Origin: Flaviflexus equikiangi
Lineage (GTDB): Bacteria > Actinomycetota > Actinomycetes > Actinomycetales > Actinomycetaceae
Length of the DNA stretch: 64,000 nt
Assembly (NCBI RefSeq): GCF_014069875.1
Contig: NZ_CP059676.1
Span: 1,426,001-1,490,000 of the forward strand
Direction of reading: 5' to 3'
Part shown: one piece after another, positions 1 through 9,193 of the stretch
Layout of the letters: the number at the start of each line of letters is the position of its first letter
How positions within the stretch are numbered: position 1 is the first letter of the stretch
The notes under the pieces: model-generated
Databases searched by the model: none
Told to the model about the DNA's origin: nothing
What the model saw: only the letters and a program-made list of their open reading frames with translations
Position numbers and translations under genes: made by a program

Positions 1-1267
1 CCAGGAGTTCCAGTTCGGCATGAACTGGTCGGAGTACTCCCGCTTCGTCGGCGACATCTTCGGCGCACCTCTCGCCTTCGAGGCTCTGGCAGCGTTCTTC
101 CTCGAATCCACGTTCCTCGGCCTGTGGGTCTTCGGCAGGGGACGGATGAGCGCGAAGCTCAACACCCTCTGCATCTGGCTCGTCGCCATCGGCGTCAACG
201 TGTCCGCCTACTTCATTCTCACCGCGAACTCGTTCATGCAGCATCCCGTGGGTGCGGTCTACAACGAGGAAACCGGCCGCGCCGAGCTCGACGGAGTGGG
301 GGGCTTCCTCGAGGTCCTCACGAACAACACGGCCATTGCAGCAACGTCGCACACGATCACGGCCTCCTTCGTCGTGGCAGGCACCGCCGTCGCCGGTATC
401 GCTACATGGTGGATGGTCCGCTCCACGAAGATGAAGCTGGACGGCCAGCCCGACATGTGGCGGTCTGCCGCACGCCTCGGCTTCGTCACGATCCTCATCG
501 CCTCTGCCGGGGTCGGACTGACCGGCCACTACCAGGGCCAGCTCATGTACGAGCAGCAGCCGATGAAGATGGCATCCGCGGAAGCACAGTGCAACACCGA
601 ACAGGGCGCACCGCTTTCACTGTTCGCAATCGGCGACTTCTCGAACGACTGCGAAAACGTCACCCGCATCCTCGACGTCCCCTTCGTCACGTCCTTCTTG
701 GCGACGAATCACTTCACGGGCCCCGAGTCCGAAGTGATGGGTGTCAACGACGTCCAGGAAATGTACCAGGAGATGTTCGCCGACCTGCACGGCGAGGACT
801 ACGACTACCGTCCCAACCTCGTCGTCACGTACTACTCGTTCCGCGCCATGATCGGTCTCCTGATCTTCCCCGTCATTCTTGCTGTGGCTGGCCTCTGGTA
901 CACCCGCAAGGACCGGATCTGGGAGTCCGAGACCTGGGCGAAGTTCGCACTCTTCGCCATCCCGATGCCGTTCCTCGCCTCATCCTTCGGGTGGATCTTC
1001 ACGGAAATGGGGCGTCAGCCTTGGGTGGTCGCACCCAACCTCAGCGGTGTCGAGCGAGTCATGCTCCTCACCGACTACGGCGTCTCCCAGGTGACGAGCC
1101 CCGGCATGGTTCTCGGCACTCTCATCACGTTCACCCTGCTCTACGCAGTCCTGGGTGTGATCTGGTTCCTCCTCGTTCGGCGCTACACGCTTGAAGGCAT
1201 CGACCTGACGGGCGAGAAGGCACCCGCTCCGGACGACGAAAACCAGCCCTTGAGCTTCATCTACTAA
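1..1267 (+). CDS. cydA: Cytochrome bd quinol oxidase subunit I, 5' end missing
   Basis: This is the membrane subunit that oxidises quinol and carries the b hemes of the bd-type terminal oxidase. The reading frame is already open at the window edge; the first visible residues, QEFQFGMNWSEYSRFVG, match an internal stretch of CydA, so roughly the first 60-70 residues lie outside the window and the ATG at 20 is not the start. The family motif GWxxxExGRQPW is present (FTEMGRQPW near nt 1000-1025), and several hydrophobic helices alternate with a short periplasmic Q-loop region. The visible part is 421 residues. It is followed after 12 nt by cydB, so the two are co-transcribed. I am confident of the family; heme ligands were not checked individually. 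Confidence 0.97.
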   Translation, partial: QEFQFGMNWSEYSRFVGDIFGAPLAFEALAAFFLESTFLGLWVFGRGRMSAKLNTLCIWLVAIGVNVSAYFILTANSFMQHPVGAVYNEETGRAELDGVGGFLEVLTNNTAIAATSHTITASFVVAGTAVAGIATWWMVRSTKMKLDGQPDMWRSAARLGFVTILIASAGVGLTGHYQGQLMYEQQPMKMASAEAQCNTEQGAPLSLFAIGDFSNDCENVTRILDVPFVTSFLATNHFTGPESEVMGVNDVQEMYQEMFADLHGEDYDYRPNLVVTYYSFRAMIGLLIFPVILAVAGLWYTRKDRIWESETWAKFALFAIPMPFLASSFGWIFTEMGRQPWVVAPNLSGVERVMLLTDYGVSQVTSPGMVLGTLITFTLLYAVLGVIWFLLVRRYTLEGIDLTGEKAPAPDDENQPLSFIY

Positions 1268-1279
1268 GAAGAGAGAACA

Positions 1280-2413
1280 ATGGACTTCCTACCTATTCTC
1301 TGGTTCATCCTCATCGCCGTCCTGTGGGCCGGCTACCTCACCCTCGAGGGCTTCGACTTCGGCGTCGGCATGCTGTACACGACGATGTCCCGCAACCCGA
1401 AGGAGCGACGCGTCGCTCTCAACACGATCGGCCCCCACTGGGACGGCAACGAAGTGTGGCTCCTGACCGCTGGCGGCGCCACCTTCGCCGCCTTCCCCGA
1501 GTGGTACGCGACCATGTTCTCCGGAATGTATCTCGCTCTCGCCCTCATCCTCGTCCTCCTCATCGTCCGCATCTGCGCGCTTGAATGGCGGGGGAAGATC
1601 AATGATGAGCAGTGGCGCAACCGTTGGGATATCGTCCACACGGCTTCAGCGTGGCTCGTCTCCATTCTCTGGGGTGTCGCATTCGCGAACCTCGTCCAGG
1701 GCATGGAGATCGAGGTGATCGACATTATCGATCCGGCCACCCAGACATGGGAGGTCGTGCCGGCGGGAGTGCTCGAAACGGCTTCTGCCGCTGAGGCTGC
1801 CGGCTTCACCCACCACCTGACCGGCGGGTTCTTCTCCCTGCTGACACCGTTCACGATCCTCGGCGGGCTCGTCACCCTGACGCTGTTCCTGTCGCACGGC
1901 GCGATCTTCATCGCACTCAAGACATCGGGCGAGCTGCAGGTTCGGGCAGAGAAGTACGCTGCACGCCTGTCCCTCATCTCCCTCGGTGTCACGGCCGTCT
2001 GGGCACTGTGGGCTCAGCTCGCATACGCATCCGGCATGTGGTCGTGGATTCCGCTGGCTATTGCCGCCCTGTGCCTTGCGGCAACCGCACTGTTCGCCCA
2101 GAAGGGTGACGAGCTCAAGGCCTTCATTGCGAACTTCGTCGCGATTGCCAGCGCGGTGGCCTTCATCTTCATCGCGATGGCTCCGAACGTCATGAAGTCC
2201 TCGATCGACCCTGCATACTCGCTCACCATCGAGCAGGCCTCTGCGACGGGACCGACGCAGATCATCATGTCCTTCGCTGCGCTCGTCTTCGTGCCGATCA
2301 TCATCGGCTACTCGATCTGGTCCTACAAAGTGTTCTCGAAGAGGATCTCGGTCGATGACCTTCCTGACAAGGCGGCGGGCTTGCCCGGTGTCTACAACAG
2401 GTCAATGTTCTAA
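1280..2413 (+). CDS. cydB: Cytochrome bd quinol oxidase subunit II
   Basis: This 377-residue polytopic membrane protein is the second subunit of cytochrome bd, which pairs with CydA to reduce oxygen to water with high affinity. The N-terminus (LEGFDFGVGML, then GPHWDGNEVWLLTAGGA) contains the strongly conserved CydB signature. About eight hydrophobic segments are visible. The start ATG is preceded by AAGAAGAGAG, a plausible ribosome binding site. The gene ends just before a strong hairpin terminator, so part of the cydAB message probably stops before cydDC. Confidence 0.97.
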   Translation: MDFLPILWFILIAVLWAGYLTLEGFDFGVGMLYTTMSRNPKERRVALNTIGPHWDGNEVWLLTAGGATFAAFPEWYATMFSGMYLALALILVLLIVRICALEWRGKINDEQWRNRWDIVHTASAWLVSILWGVAFANLVQGMEIEVIDIIDPATQTWEVVPAGVLETASAAEAAGFTHHLTGGFFSLLTPFTILGGLVTLTLFLSHGAIFIALKTSGELQVRAEKYAARLSLISLGVTAVWALWAQLAYASGMWSWIPLAIAALCLAATALFAQKGDELKAFIANFVAIASAVAFIFIAMAPNVMKSSIDPAYSLTIEQASATGPTQIIMSFAALVFVPIIIGYSIWSYKVFSKRISVDDLPDKAAGLPGVYNRSMF

Positions 2414-2425
2414 ACACCTCGAAGC

Positions 2426-2460
2426 GTGGGCGCGACCGGTTCGGTCGCGCCCACCTTTTT
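2426..2460 (+). terminator. Rho-independent terminator after cydAB
   Basis: A perfect 12-bp stem (2426-2437 pairing with 2443-2454) with a 5-nt loop is followed by a run of T at 2456-2460. It lies between cydB and cydD and should give more cydAB than cydDC transcript. Confidence 0.85.
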
Positions 2461-2476
2461 AACTAAAGTGAGCCTT

Positions 2477-4108
2477 GTGAAGCCCCTGGATCCGAAACTG
2501 CTGTCCCACGCCGCTCCCGCACGACGATACGTCGCTCTCGTCACCCTGACGGGCATCATCTCCGCGGCGCTTATCATCGCGCAGTGCTTCCTCATCTCGC
2601 TCGCCATCTCCCCCGTCATCGATGGGACCGCGGATCTCTCAGATGCTCTCCCCCTCGTGGGCATGCTGGCGCTCGTGGTCCTCGGGCGGATGTTCGTCAC
2701 GTGGGTCCAGGAGTCGTTCGGGCACCGGGCCGCACTCGAGACGATCGCGGACTTGAGGGGGCAGGTGCTTGCCCGGGCGGGTGCTTTGGGGCCGCGCTGG
2801 CTCGCATCGAAGACCACGTCGATCGTCACCTTCACCACTCGTGGCCTTGACGACCTCGAGCCCTACTTCGTGAAGTATCTTCCCCAGCTTCTGCTGACGG
2901 CGACCGTTACACCCGCCTCTCTGATCGTCATCCTGCTCCTCGACTGGCCCTCGGCCATTCTCATCGTCTTCTGCCTCCCGATCATCCCGATCTTCATGAT
3001 CCTTATCGGGAAGATGACGGAGAATACGTCTCAGAAGAAGCTGGCTGCGATGGCGAGTCTCGGAGATCAGGTCCTCGACCTCATCGCAGGCCTGCCGACG
3101 CTCAAGGCTCTCGGCCGTGAGCGCGGCCCGGCGAAGCGTGTCGACGAACTTGGGAAGAGCTACACCGAGACGACGATGGCGGCGCTTCGTATCGCCTTCC
3201 TGTCGGGCACCGTCCTCGAATTCCTTGCCACACTCTCGACTGCCCTCGTCGCGGTCGAGGTTGGCTTCCGTATGGTGTACGGATATCTCGACCTGACCAC
3301 TGGTCTTGTCATCATCATGCTCACGCCCGAGATCTTCAAACCACTGAGAGAGGTAGGCTCCCAATACCACGCATCGACGGATGGTCTGGCAGCCGCCGAG
3401 CAGGCCATCTCCGTCATCGAAACACCCGTCCCAGCCCGCGGGGACACCTCCTCCCCCGATCTGTCGCATTCCGACATTGTCATTGCGAATCTCTCGGTCG
3501 AGGCTGAGGGCAGAGGCGTCACCGCCCCGGCGAACCTGTCGGCGGTGATCCGCCCCGGTCGCATCACCGCTCTGGAAGGCCCGTCCGGCGCGGGGAAGTC
3601 CACGACCGTGTCCGTCCTGCTCGGACTCCTCGAACCGACTTTCGGGACCGTCACGGTCGGTGGCGTCCCCCTGACTGCCATCGATCCTGACTCGTGGTGG
3701 TCTCAGATCACGTGGGTACCCCAGCGTCCCGTACTCGTCCCAGGAACGGTTGCCGAGAATATCGGTGGTGTCGATGACGCCGCCGCCGCTCTCACGGGAT
3801 TCGATGAGGTGCTCGCAACGCTTCCGAACGGCTGGGAGACTCCGATCGGTCAGGGCGGGGTGGGGTTATCGCTCGGCCAGAGACAGAGGTTGGCCCTGAC
3901 TCGGGCGCTGCGCGAACGCCGCCCGCTGCTCGTCCTCGACGAACCGACAGCACATCTCGACGCCCGGTCAGAGAACCAGATCGTGTCCGCTGTCCGTGCC
4001 GCACAAGCCAATGGACAGACCGTCCTCATCATTGCCCACAGGCAAACCCTCCTCGATATCGCCGATGAGGTCATCACCGTCACCGCTATGGAAGGCGCCG
4101 CATCATGA
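2477..4108 (+). CDS. cydD: ABC exporter subunit CydD (cysteine/glutathione, cytochrome bd assembly)
   Basis: One half of the heterodimeric CydDC ABC exporter needed for cytochrome bd assembly; in E. coli the complex exports cysteine and glutathione. The protein has an N-terminal six-helix permease domain (to about residue 300) and a C-terminal ATPase domain with Walker A GPSGAGKST, signature LSLGQRQR and Walker B LLVLDEPTAHLD. I chose the GTG at 2477, which gives the start KPLDPKLLS typical of actinobacterial CydD; the frame is open further 5' but runs into the terminator. GTG at 2468 is the alternative. The gene overlaps cydC by 4 nt. Confidence 0.93.
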   Translation: MKPLDPKLLSHAAPARRYVALVTLTGIISAALIIAQCFLISLAISPVIDGTADLSDALPLVGMLALVVLGRMFVTWVQESFGHRAALETIADLRGQVLARAGALGPRWLASKTTSIVTFTTRGLDDLEPYFVKYLPQLLLTATVTPASLIVILLLDWPSAILIVFCLPIIPIFMILIGKMTENTSQKKLAAMASLGDQVLDLIAGLPTLKALGRERGPAKRVDELGKSYTETTMAALRIAFLSGTVLEFLATLSTALVAVEVGFRMVYGYLDLTTGLVIIMLTPEIFKPLREVGSQYHASTDGLAAAEQAISVIETPVPARGDTSSPDLSHSDIVIANLSVEAEGRGVTAPANLSAVIRPGRITALEGPSGAGKSTTVSVLLGLLEPTFGTVTVGGVPLTAIDPDSWWSQITWVPQRPVLVPGTVAENIGGVDDAAAALTGFDEVLATLPNGWETPIGQGGVGLSLGQRQRLALTRALRERRPLLVLDEPTAHLDARSENQIVSAVRAAQANGQTVLIIAHRQTLLDIADEVITVTAMEGAAS

Positions 4109-5820
4109 TGGAACGCCGCGAACGGGACGCGCTGCGCCGCTGCCTGGCCGCTCTCGAACTTGATCGACGTCGCTTCGCACTGTCCGTGCTCTTCGGCTCT
4201 TTCGGGCTTGGCAGCGCCATTGCACTGGCCGCCGTCTCAGCCTGGCTGATCGCCCGAGCATCGCAGATGCCGCCGGTGCTCGAACTCTCCGTTGCCGCGA
4301 CATCGGTCCGCATGTTCGGTATCGGCAAGGCGATCTTCCGCTATCTCGAACGCCTCTCCTCTCATCGCGTCGCGCTGGCCGGCATGGGGCATCTTCGCAC
4401 GAACATCTACACGTCTCTCGCGAGCTCCCCCCACTCGACCGTGGCGACTCTCCGTCGCGGAGATCTCCTTGCCCGCACGGGCGCGGACGTCGACACGATC
4501 GGGGACACGGTCGTCAAGGCAATCCTGCCCGCCTGCATCGCCTTCTTCACCGCCTTCATCTCAGTCGGCATCGTCTGGTTCCTCTCCCCGCAGATCGCAG
4601 TCGCACTCGTCATCGCGCTCCTCGTTTCGGGTGTCACGGGCCCCGCCGTGACCGCGATCGGCGCGCGCCGAGCAGAGCAGAACCGTGTCACGGATGAAGC
4701 GGAGCTCTCTGCCCTGTCTCTCGCGCTGCTCGAGGGTGCGGGTGAGCTCCGTATCTCCGGTCGCCTGCGCGCCATGGAGGACGCGATCGACGCGACAGAG
4801 GCCCGCATCCGCCACCATCGCGATCATGCTGCACGGCCGCTCGCGTGGGCGGCAGTGATCGACACTCTCGCCCTCGGCATCGCCGTCCTCTCGGCCATCC
4901 TCATCGGGGTGGCCCAACTGGATGCTGGTGTTCTCAACGGTGTTGAGCTTGCCGTGTGCGTTCTCGTGCCCCTTGCCGCGTTCGAGGGGACAGCAGCGCT
5001 CGGGCCTGCCGCGCTTGTCCTCGTCCAGTCGGGACAGGCCGCCCTTCGAATTTCCGAGCTTCTCGGAGAGGAATACTCGGATAACAGGAGGCATTCCCCC
5101 GATCTGGAGCCTGTTCTCGAGGCGCGCGATCTTGTCGTGGGATGGCCGGGGGGACCCGACGTGGCGGGACCGTTCGACCTGACTCTCGCGAAAGGCACGA
5201 AGATCGCGGTCGTCGGCCCCTCGGGGATCGGTAAGTCGACTCTGCTGTCCACCGTTGCCGGCTTGATCGAGCCCCATGCGGGAAGCGTCACCCTCGGCGG
5301 GGTCGAGGTGTCGTCGCTCGACCGGGAATCGATCTCGGCCGCGATGATTCTCATCGCAGAGGACGCCCATGTTTTCGAGACGACCGTCATGGAGAATCTG
5401 AGGGTCGTACGCCGTGATCTCACCGAAGCCGAAGCGCGTGATGCTCTGGAGAGGGCCGGGCTCGGCTCGTGGCTCGGGCGGCTGCCAGCGGGCCTCGACA
5501 CCATGCTGGGGTCGAATGCGACCACGGTGTCCGGTGGGGAGCGTCGACGCCTCCTTCTCGCGCGCGCACACGCCTCCAACGCCCCCATCATCGCTCTCGA
5601 TGAGCCCGGAGAACACCTGGAGCCCGCAACCGCGGACCGGCTTCTCGGGGAGCTTCTCGATTCAGATCTCGGTCTTATCATCGTCACCCACCGCCTGACT
5701 GGGCTCCACAAGGCTGACCTCATCATTCATGTCGACCATGATGGTGTGGACGTGGGCCGTTACGATGATCTGATGGAACGCAGCCCCAGTTTCCGCTGGG
5801 CGGTAGAGGAGACAGCATGA
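4105..5820 (+). CDS. cydC: ABC exporter subunit CydC (cytochrome bd assembly)
   Basis: The partner half-transporter of CydD, 571 residues. An N-terminal transmembrane domain (a helix around residues 20-45, then others to about 300) precedes an ATPase domain with Walker A GPSGIGKST, signature VSGGERRR and a Walker B stretch IIALDEPGEHLEP. Its start overlaps the cydD stop (ATGA) and its own stop overlaps the start of the downstream kinase gene in the same way, so all three are probably translationally coupled. The order cydA-cydB-cydD-cydC is the usual actinobacterial one. Confidence 0.93.
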   Translation: MMERRERDALRRCLAALELDRRRFALSVLFGSFGLGSAIALAAVSAWLIARASQMPPVLELSVAATSVRMFGIGKAIFRYLERLSSHRVALAGMGHLRTNIYTSLASSPHSTVATLRRGDLLARTGADVDTIGDTVVKAILPACIAFFTAFISVGIVWFLSPQIAVALVIALLVSGVTGPAVTAIGARRAEQNRVTDEAELSALSLALLEGAGELRISGRLRAMEDAIDATEARIRHHRDHAARPLAWAAVIDTLALGIAVLSAILIGVAQLDAGVLNGVELAVCVLVPLAAFEGTAALGPAALVLVQSGQAALRISELLGEEYSDNRRHSPDLEPVLEARDLVVGWPGGPDVAGPFDLTLAKGTKIAVVGPSGIGKSTLLSTVAGLIEPHAGSVTLGGVEVSSLDRESISAAMILIAEDAHVFETTVMENLRVVRRDLTEAEARDALERAGLGSWLGRLPAGLDTMLGSNATTVSGGERRRLLLARAHASNAPIIALDEPGEHLEPATADRLLGELLDSDLGLIIVTHRLTGLHKADLIIHVDHDGVDVGRYDDLMERSPSFRWAVEETA

Positions 5821-7493
5821 CGGAACCGATCGGTTATCCGATTCCCGCGACGGCAGCAAGCACAGACGGTCTCTTCGACTCGGCCCTTGCACTCACGTCC
5901 CGCCTCGACTTGAAATCCGCGTTGCAGGAGTTTGTCGAATCGGCCCGTCGGCTCACCGGCGCGAAATATGCCGCTCTCGGAATTCTCGGCTCACGCGGCG
6001 AGACGGTGGCCTTCCACCACACCGGTATGTCGATGTCCGAAGTGGATCGGCTCCCTCATCCGCCGCGCGGCAACGGCGTCTTCGCGCAGATACCGGTCGA
6101 TGCTCCTCTGATCATCAACGATCTCATGAGCCATCCGGCGTTCGAGGGATGGCCGGACTATCACCCTCGCATGCAGAACTTTCTCGGCGTTCCCGTCCGT
6201 ATTCATGAACAGGTCTACGGTAGGCTCTACCTCGCGGAGAAGCCCGGCGGTTTCGATGACGATGATGCCGCGAACATGACGATGCTTGCGAACGCGGCCG
6301 CCATCGCCGTCCAGAATTCGCGCCTCTATGCCGAATCGGAAGACCGAGCGGCCTGGATCGCAGTATCGCAGGCGATCACGACTGCGCTGCTCGAAGGCAC
6401 GGACGAGGAGGAGGCCCTCGAGCTGATCGCGAAGAAGATGAGGGTCGTCTCGAAATCCTGCACCGCTCTGATTGTCCTTCCCTCGGTCGGTGATGCCTGG
6501 GTATGCGAAATCGCAGACGGGTACGAAGCTGACAGCATGATCGGGCTCGAGTTCCCGCCGGACGGTCGAGCGCAGACAGTCATTCGGGAGGGAAGCGGAG
6601 TTGTGGTCGATTCCATGACGCGCACGAGGACCATGAGAATCCCGGCGCTTCGCGGCTATGGTCCTGCCCTCTACGCGCCGATGATGGTGCAGGGAGTCGG
6701 TGCGGGTGTCATCATCCTGCTCCGCTCTCGCACCCAGCCCGAGTTCGATCTCGCGGACCTTGCGATGGCGGAGTCCGTCTCGAAGCAGGCCGCCTTGGCC
6801 CTCGAGCTCGCATCGGCACGACACGCGCAAGATGTTGCCGCCCAGATCGACGAACGCGCCGCCATCGGCCGCGATCTCCATGATCTGGCGATCCAGCAGC
6901 TCTTCGCAACCGGGATGCAGATCACTGCTATCCGGGAGGACCTGGAGTCGAAGGACGCCCCCGCCGAGATCGTCACTCTCCTCAACCAGGCAATCGAATC
7001 GGTTGACGAATCGGTCAAGGAGATTCGGCATATTGTTCACAAGCTCCGAGAACCGGACGCGAACGTCGTCATCGTCGAGCGGCTCCGCCGCGAAGCATCG
7101 CTCGCCCGCACCTCTCTCGGCTTCGCCCCGTCTCTCGTCATCACGCTCTTCGGTGAAGCACTGCCGTCCGAAATCGACAACGACACCGTGTCCACGATCG
7201 ACAACATGATCGGCGGCGATATCGCCGACGATATTGTTGCTGTCACGAGGGAAGGCCTGTCGAACGCGGCCCGCCACGCGAAAGCTTCCTCTGTCTCCGT
7301 GACAGTGAGCGTCGACGCTGCCGAGGTGCGCATCATCGTCGTCGATGATGGCTCAGGACCGTCTCCGTCACGCTCCCGCCGGTCTGGATTGTCGAACCTT
7401 GCGGCCCGGGCTCGGCGTCACGGAGGCGGTTTCGAGCTTGCCAGAGGAGATCAGCGCGGTGCCGTCATGACCTGGTGGGCCCCGCTCGGCTAA
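5817..7493 (+). CDS. GAF-domain sensor histidine kinase, DevS/DosT-like
   Basis: A 558-residue soluble two-component kinase. Two GAF domains occupy roughly residues 20-165 and 185-335; there is no membrane segment. A HisKA_3 dimerisation domain follows with the phospho-acceptor His355 in GRDLHDLAIQQLF, then a HATPase domain with the N box TREGLSNAARHA, the G1 box VDDGSG and a C-terminal G-rich box. The architecture matches DevS/DosT and the Streptomyces homologues, which bind heme in the first GAF domain and sense oxygen, NO or redox state; heme binding cannot be shown from this sequence. The gene overlaps cydC by 4 nt, so it is in the oxidase operon. Its likely partner is the convergent response regulator at 7551-8201. 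Confidence 0.9.
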   Translation: MTEPIGYPIPATAASTDGLFDSALALTSRLDLKSALQEFVESARRLTGAKYAALGILGSRGETVAFHHTGMSMSEVDRLPHPPRGNGVFAQIPVDAPLIINDLMSHPAFEGWPDYHPRMQNFLGVPVRIHEQVYGRLYLAEKPGGFDDDDAANMTMLANAAAIAVQNSRLYAESEDRAAWIAVSQAITTALLEGTDEEEALELIAKKMRVVSKSCTALIVLPSVGDAWVCEIADGYEADSMIGLEFPPDGRAQTVIREGSGVVVDSMTRTRTMRIPALRGYGPALYAPMMVQGVGAGVIILLRSRTQPEFDLADLAMAESVSKQAALALELASARHAQDVAAQIDERAAIGRDLHDLAIQQLFATGMQITAIREDLESKDAPAEIVTLLNQAIESVDESVKEIRHIVHKLREPDANVVIVERLRREASLARTSLGFAPSLVITLFGEALPSEIDNDTVSTIDNMIGGDIADDIVAVTREGLSNAARHAKASSVSVTVSVDAAEVRIIVVDDGSGPSPSRSRRSGLSNLAARARRHGGGFELARGDQRGAVMTWWAPLG

Positions 7494-7519
7494 GGGGTGG
7501 GAGCTTCTGCCCCCACCCC
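7494..7519. terminator. Hairpin between convergent kinase and regulator genes
   Basis: An 8-bp stem (7494-7501 pairing with 7512-7519, GGGGTGGG with its complement) lies directly after the kinase stop codon. There is no clear T run on either strand, so terminator strength is uncertain. It may serve both convergent genes. Confidence 0.5.
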
Positions 7520-7550
7520 ACCATGTTCTACGTTCTTATCTGATCAGTGA

Positions 7551-8201
7551 TCAGTGCTGGGCCCGCCACCCGGCGGCACGCTGGCCGGCAACCCATGCCG
7601 CAACCTGGGTTCTGCGCTGCAGCCCCATCTTCGAGAGCAGCGAGGTGATGTGGTTCTTCACCGTCTTCTCCGCCACGCCGAGACGTTCCCCGATCTCCCG
7701 GTTCGACAGCCCGTCCCCAATAAGGTCCAGGACCTTGCGTTCGGACGGCGTCAGGTCCGCCGTGGGATCATCGTGGTCCGCCCTGCGGCGGGTCAGCGTC
7801 CGTTCGTCCAGGAGAACACGGCCAGCCGCGACAGCCTTGATAACCTCGGTGATCTCGGCCCCGCGGACGGACTTGAGAAGATAGGCTTTCGCTCCCGCCT
7901 GAAGTGCCTCATCGAGAGCATCATCGTCATCGAAGGACGTGAGGACGATGGGGCGGACGGAGGGAACTTCCTTGGCCAGGCGAGTGATGATGTCGATGCC
8001 GGTGCCGTCAGGAAGGCGCAGGTCGACAAGGGCAACATCGGGACGAACGATTTTCGCACGATTGAGGGCCTCTTCAACGGACCCCGCTTCCGCGACGACA
8101 GACAGGCCATCGGCCCGTTCCACGACCTCCGAAATTCCCCGACGGACAACCTCATGGTCGTCGATGATCATGACGTTGATATCTACCTTGGCTTCACTCA
8201 T
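7551..8201 (-). CDS. NarL/FixJ-family response regulator
   Basis: A 216-residue two-component regulator. The receiver domain (residues 8-125) has the acidic pair D14-D15, phospho-acceptor D60 in LVDLRLPDG, T88 and K110. A LuxR-type helix-turn-helix follows (about residues 148-205: LTPSERKVLDLIGDGLSNREIGERLGVAEKTVKNHI). I chose the ATG at 8201 because it lies 7 nt after TAGAAT (8214-8209 on this strand) with no Shine-Dalgarno sequence, which suggests a leaderless transcript; the upstream frame extension is not family-like. It converges on the GAF kinase and is probably its partner, but is transcribed separately from the cyd operon. Confidence 0.92.
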   Translation of the reverse strand: MSEAKVDINVMIIDDHEVVRRGISEVVERADGLSVVAEAGSVEEALNRAKIVRPDVALVDLRLPDGTGIDIITRLAKEVPSVRPIVLTSFDDDDALDEALQAGAKAYLLKSVRGAEITEVIKAVAAGRVLLDERTLTRRRADHDDPTADLTPSERKVLDLIGDGLSNREIGERLGVAEKTVKNHITSLLSKMGLQRRTQVAAWVAGQRAAGWRAQH

Positions 8202-8305
8202 AAGCCCGATTCTAGCCCAGAGACTTCCGAAACGTACCACCGAGTTGGGTGGATTTGACCGGTTTTGGACAGTGATCCGAGTCGTTGCTGGTCAGCGGTA
8301 CGAGA

Positions 8306-9193
8306 CTAAGTGCGACTAGCAAAGGGCTGGCAGATCGGACAGTACGTAGACGATCGGTTCATGAACTGAATCTTCCTCATGGTCGTACCGCAGCGGCCGC
8401 ACGGCTTTCCGCCTTGACCGTAGGCGTTGAGAGAACGGGAGAAATACCCTGATGCTCCGTTGACGTTGACATAGAGGGAGTCGAAAGAGGTTCCGCCAGC
8501 CAAGAGAGCTTCCCTCAGAACTTCCCGGGACTGATGCCACAGCTCATCGAGTTGGACGTAGGACAACCCGTTGGTCTTCCGTCTCGGGTTGATGCGGGCC
8601 CGATAGAGCGCCTCGTCGCAATAGATGTTTCCCAAGCCCGACACGAGCGTCTGGTCGAGCATTGCCCGCTTGATCTCAGTCCTCTTCGTCCGTGTTCTCT
8701 TCGAGAGTGCCACAAGGTCGCAGCCTGGATCGAGTAGATCACGTGCGATATGGGCGACGGGTACGGGGATCAGTCGAGACGTCGTGCCCTGGCCGGCAGG
8801 GAAGTCATCGGGGACCTCTGTCAAGGACGATCGCTGCAGATATCCGAATGTTCTCTGGTCGAGGAACCTGATAACGGTCCCGTGGGCGAAGTCGATGCGG
8901 GCGCGCAGATGGGGATGGTCGGGGGCAGGGGCTCCCGGCCTACTGACGAGGAGCTGGCCAGACATGCCCAGGTGCACGTTGAGTGCCATCCCCTCCATGT
9001 CGAACCACAAGAATTTTCCGCGCCTGGCAACACTGTCGATGGAGCGTCCGGAGAAAGCGGTGAGCCCCTCCGGGCCGCCTTCTGATCGCCGCACCGCACG
9101 TGGATGGAAGGTGGTGATCTCCGTGACTGTCGCACCGAGCGTGAGGCGCTCCAGGCCTGCCCGGACCACCTCAACCTCGGGGAGTTCAGGCAT
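8306..9193 (-). CDS. mutM: Formamidopyrimidine-DNA glycosylase
   Basis: A bifunctional base excision repair enzyme that removes 8-oxoguanine and formamidopyrimidines and cleaves at the abasic site. The mature N-terminus PELPEVEVV provides the catalytic Pro2 and Glu3. The C-terminal zinc finger is intact (CGRC at one side and CPIC at the other). The length of 295 residues is normal. The ATG at 9193 was chosen because Pro2 must follow the initiator Met; the longer frame is not real. It overlaps rnc by 8 nt and is the last gene of the recG-mutM operon. Confidence 0.96.
   Translation of the reverse strand: MPELPEVEVVRAGLERLTLGATVTEITTFHPRAVRRSEGGPEGLTAFSGRSIDSVARRGKFLWFDMEGMALNVHLGMSGQLLVSRPGAPAPDHPHLRARIDFAHGTVIRFLDQRTFGYLQRSSLTEVPDDFPAGQGTTSRLIPVPVAHIARDLLDPGCDLVALSKRTRTKRTEIKRAMLDQTLVSGLGNIYCDEALYRARINPRRKTNGLSYVQLDELWHQSREVLREALLAGGTSFDSLYVNVNGASGYFSRSLNAYGQGGKPCGRCGTTMRKIQFMNRSSTYCPICQPFASRT

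Noticed and set aside
2426-2476. Start of cydD at the GTG at 2426
   Set aside because: That codon lies in the terminator stem; the KPLDPKLL start at 2477 matches the family.
7538-7555. TGATCAGTGATCAG repeat near the end of the response regulator gene
   Set aside because: A short self-complementary repeat between convergent genes that overlaps the stop codon; nothing else supports an operator.
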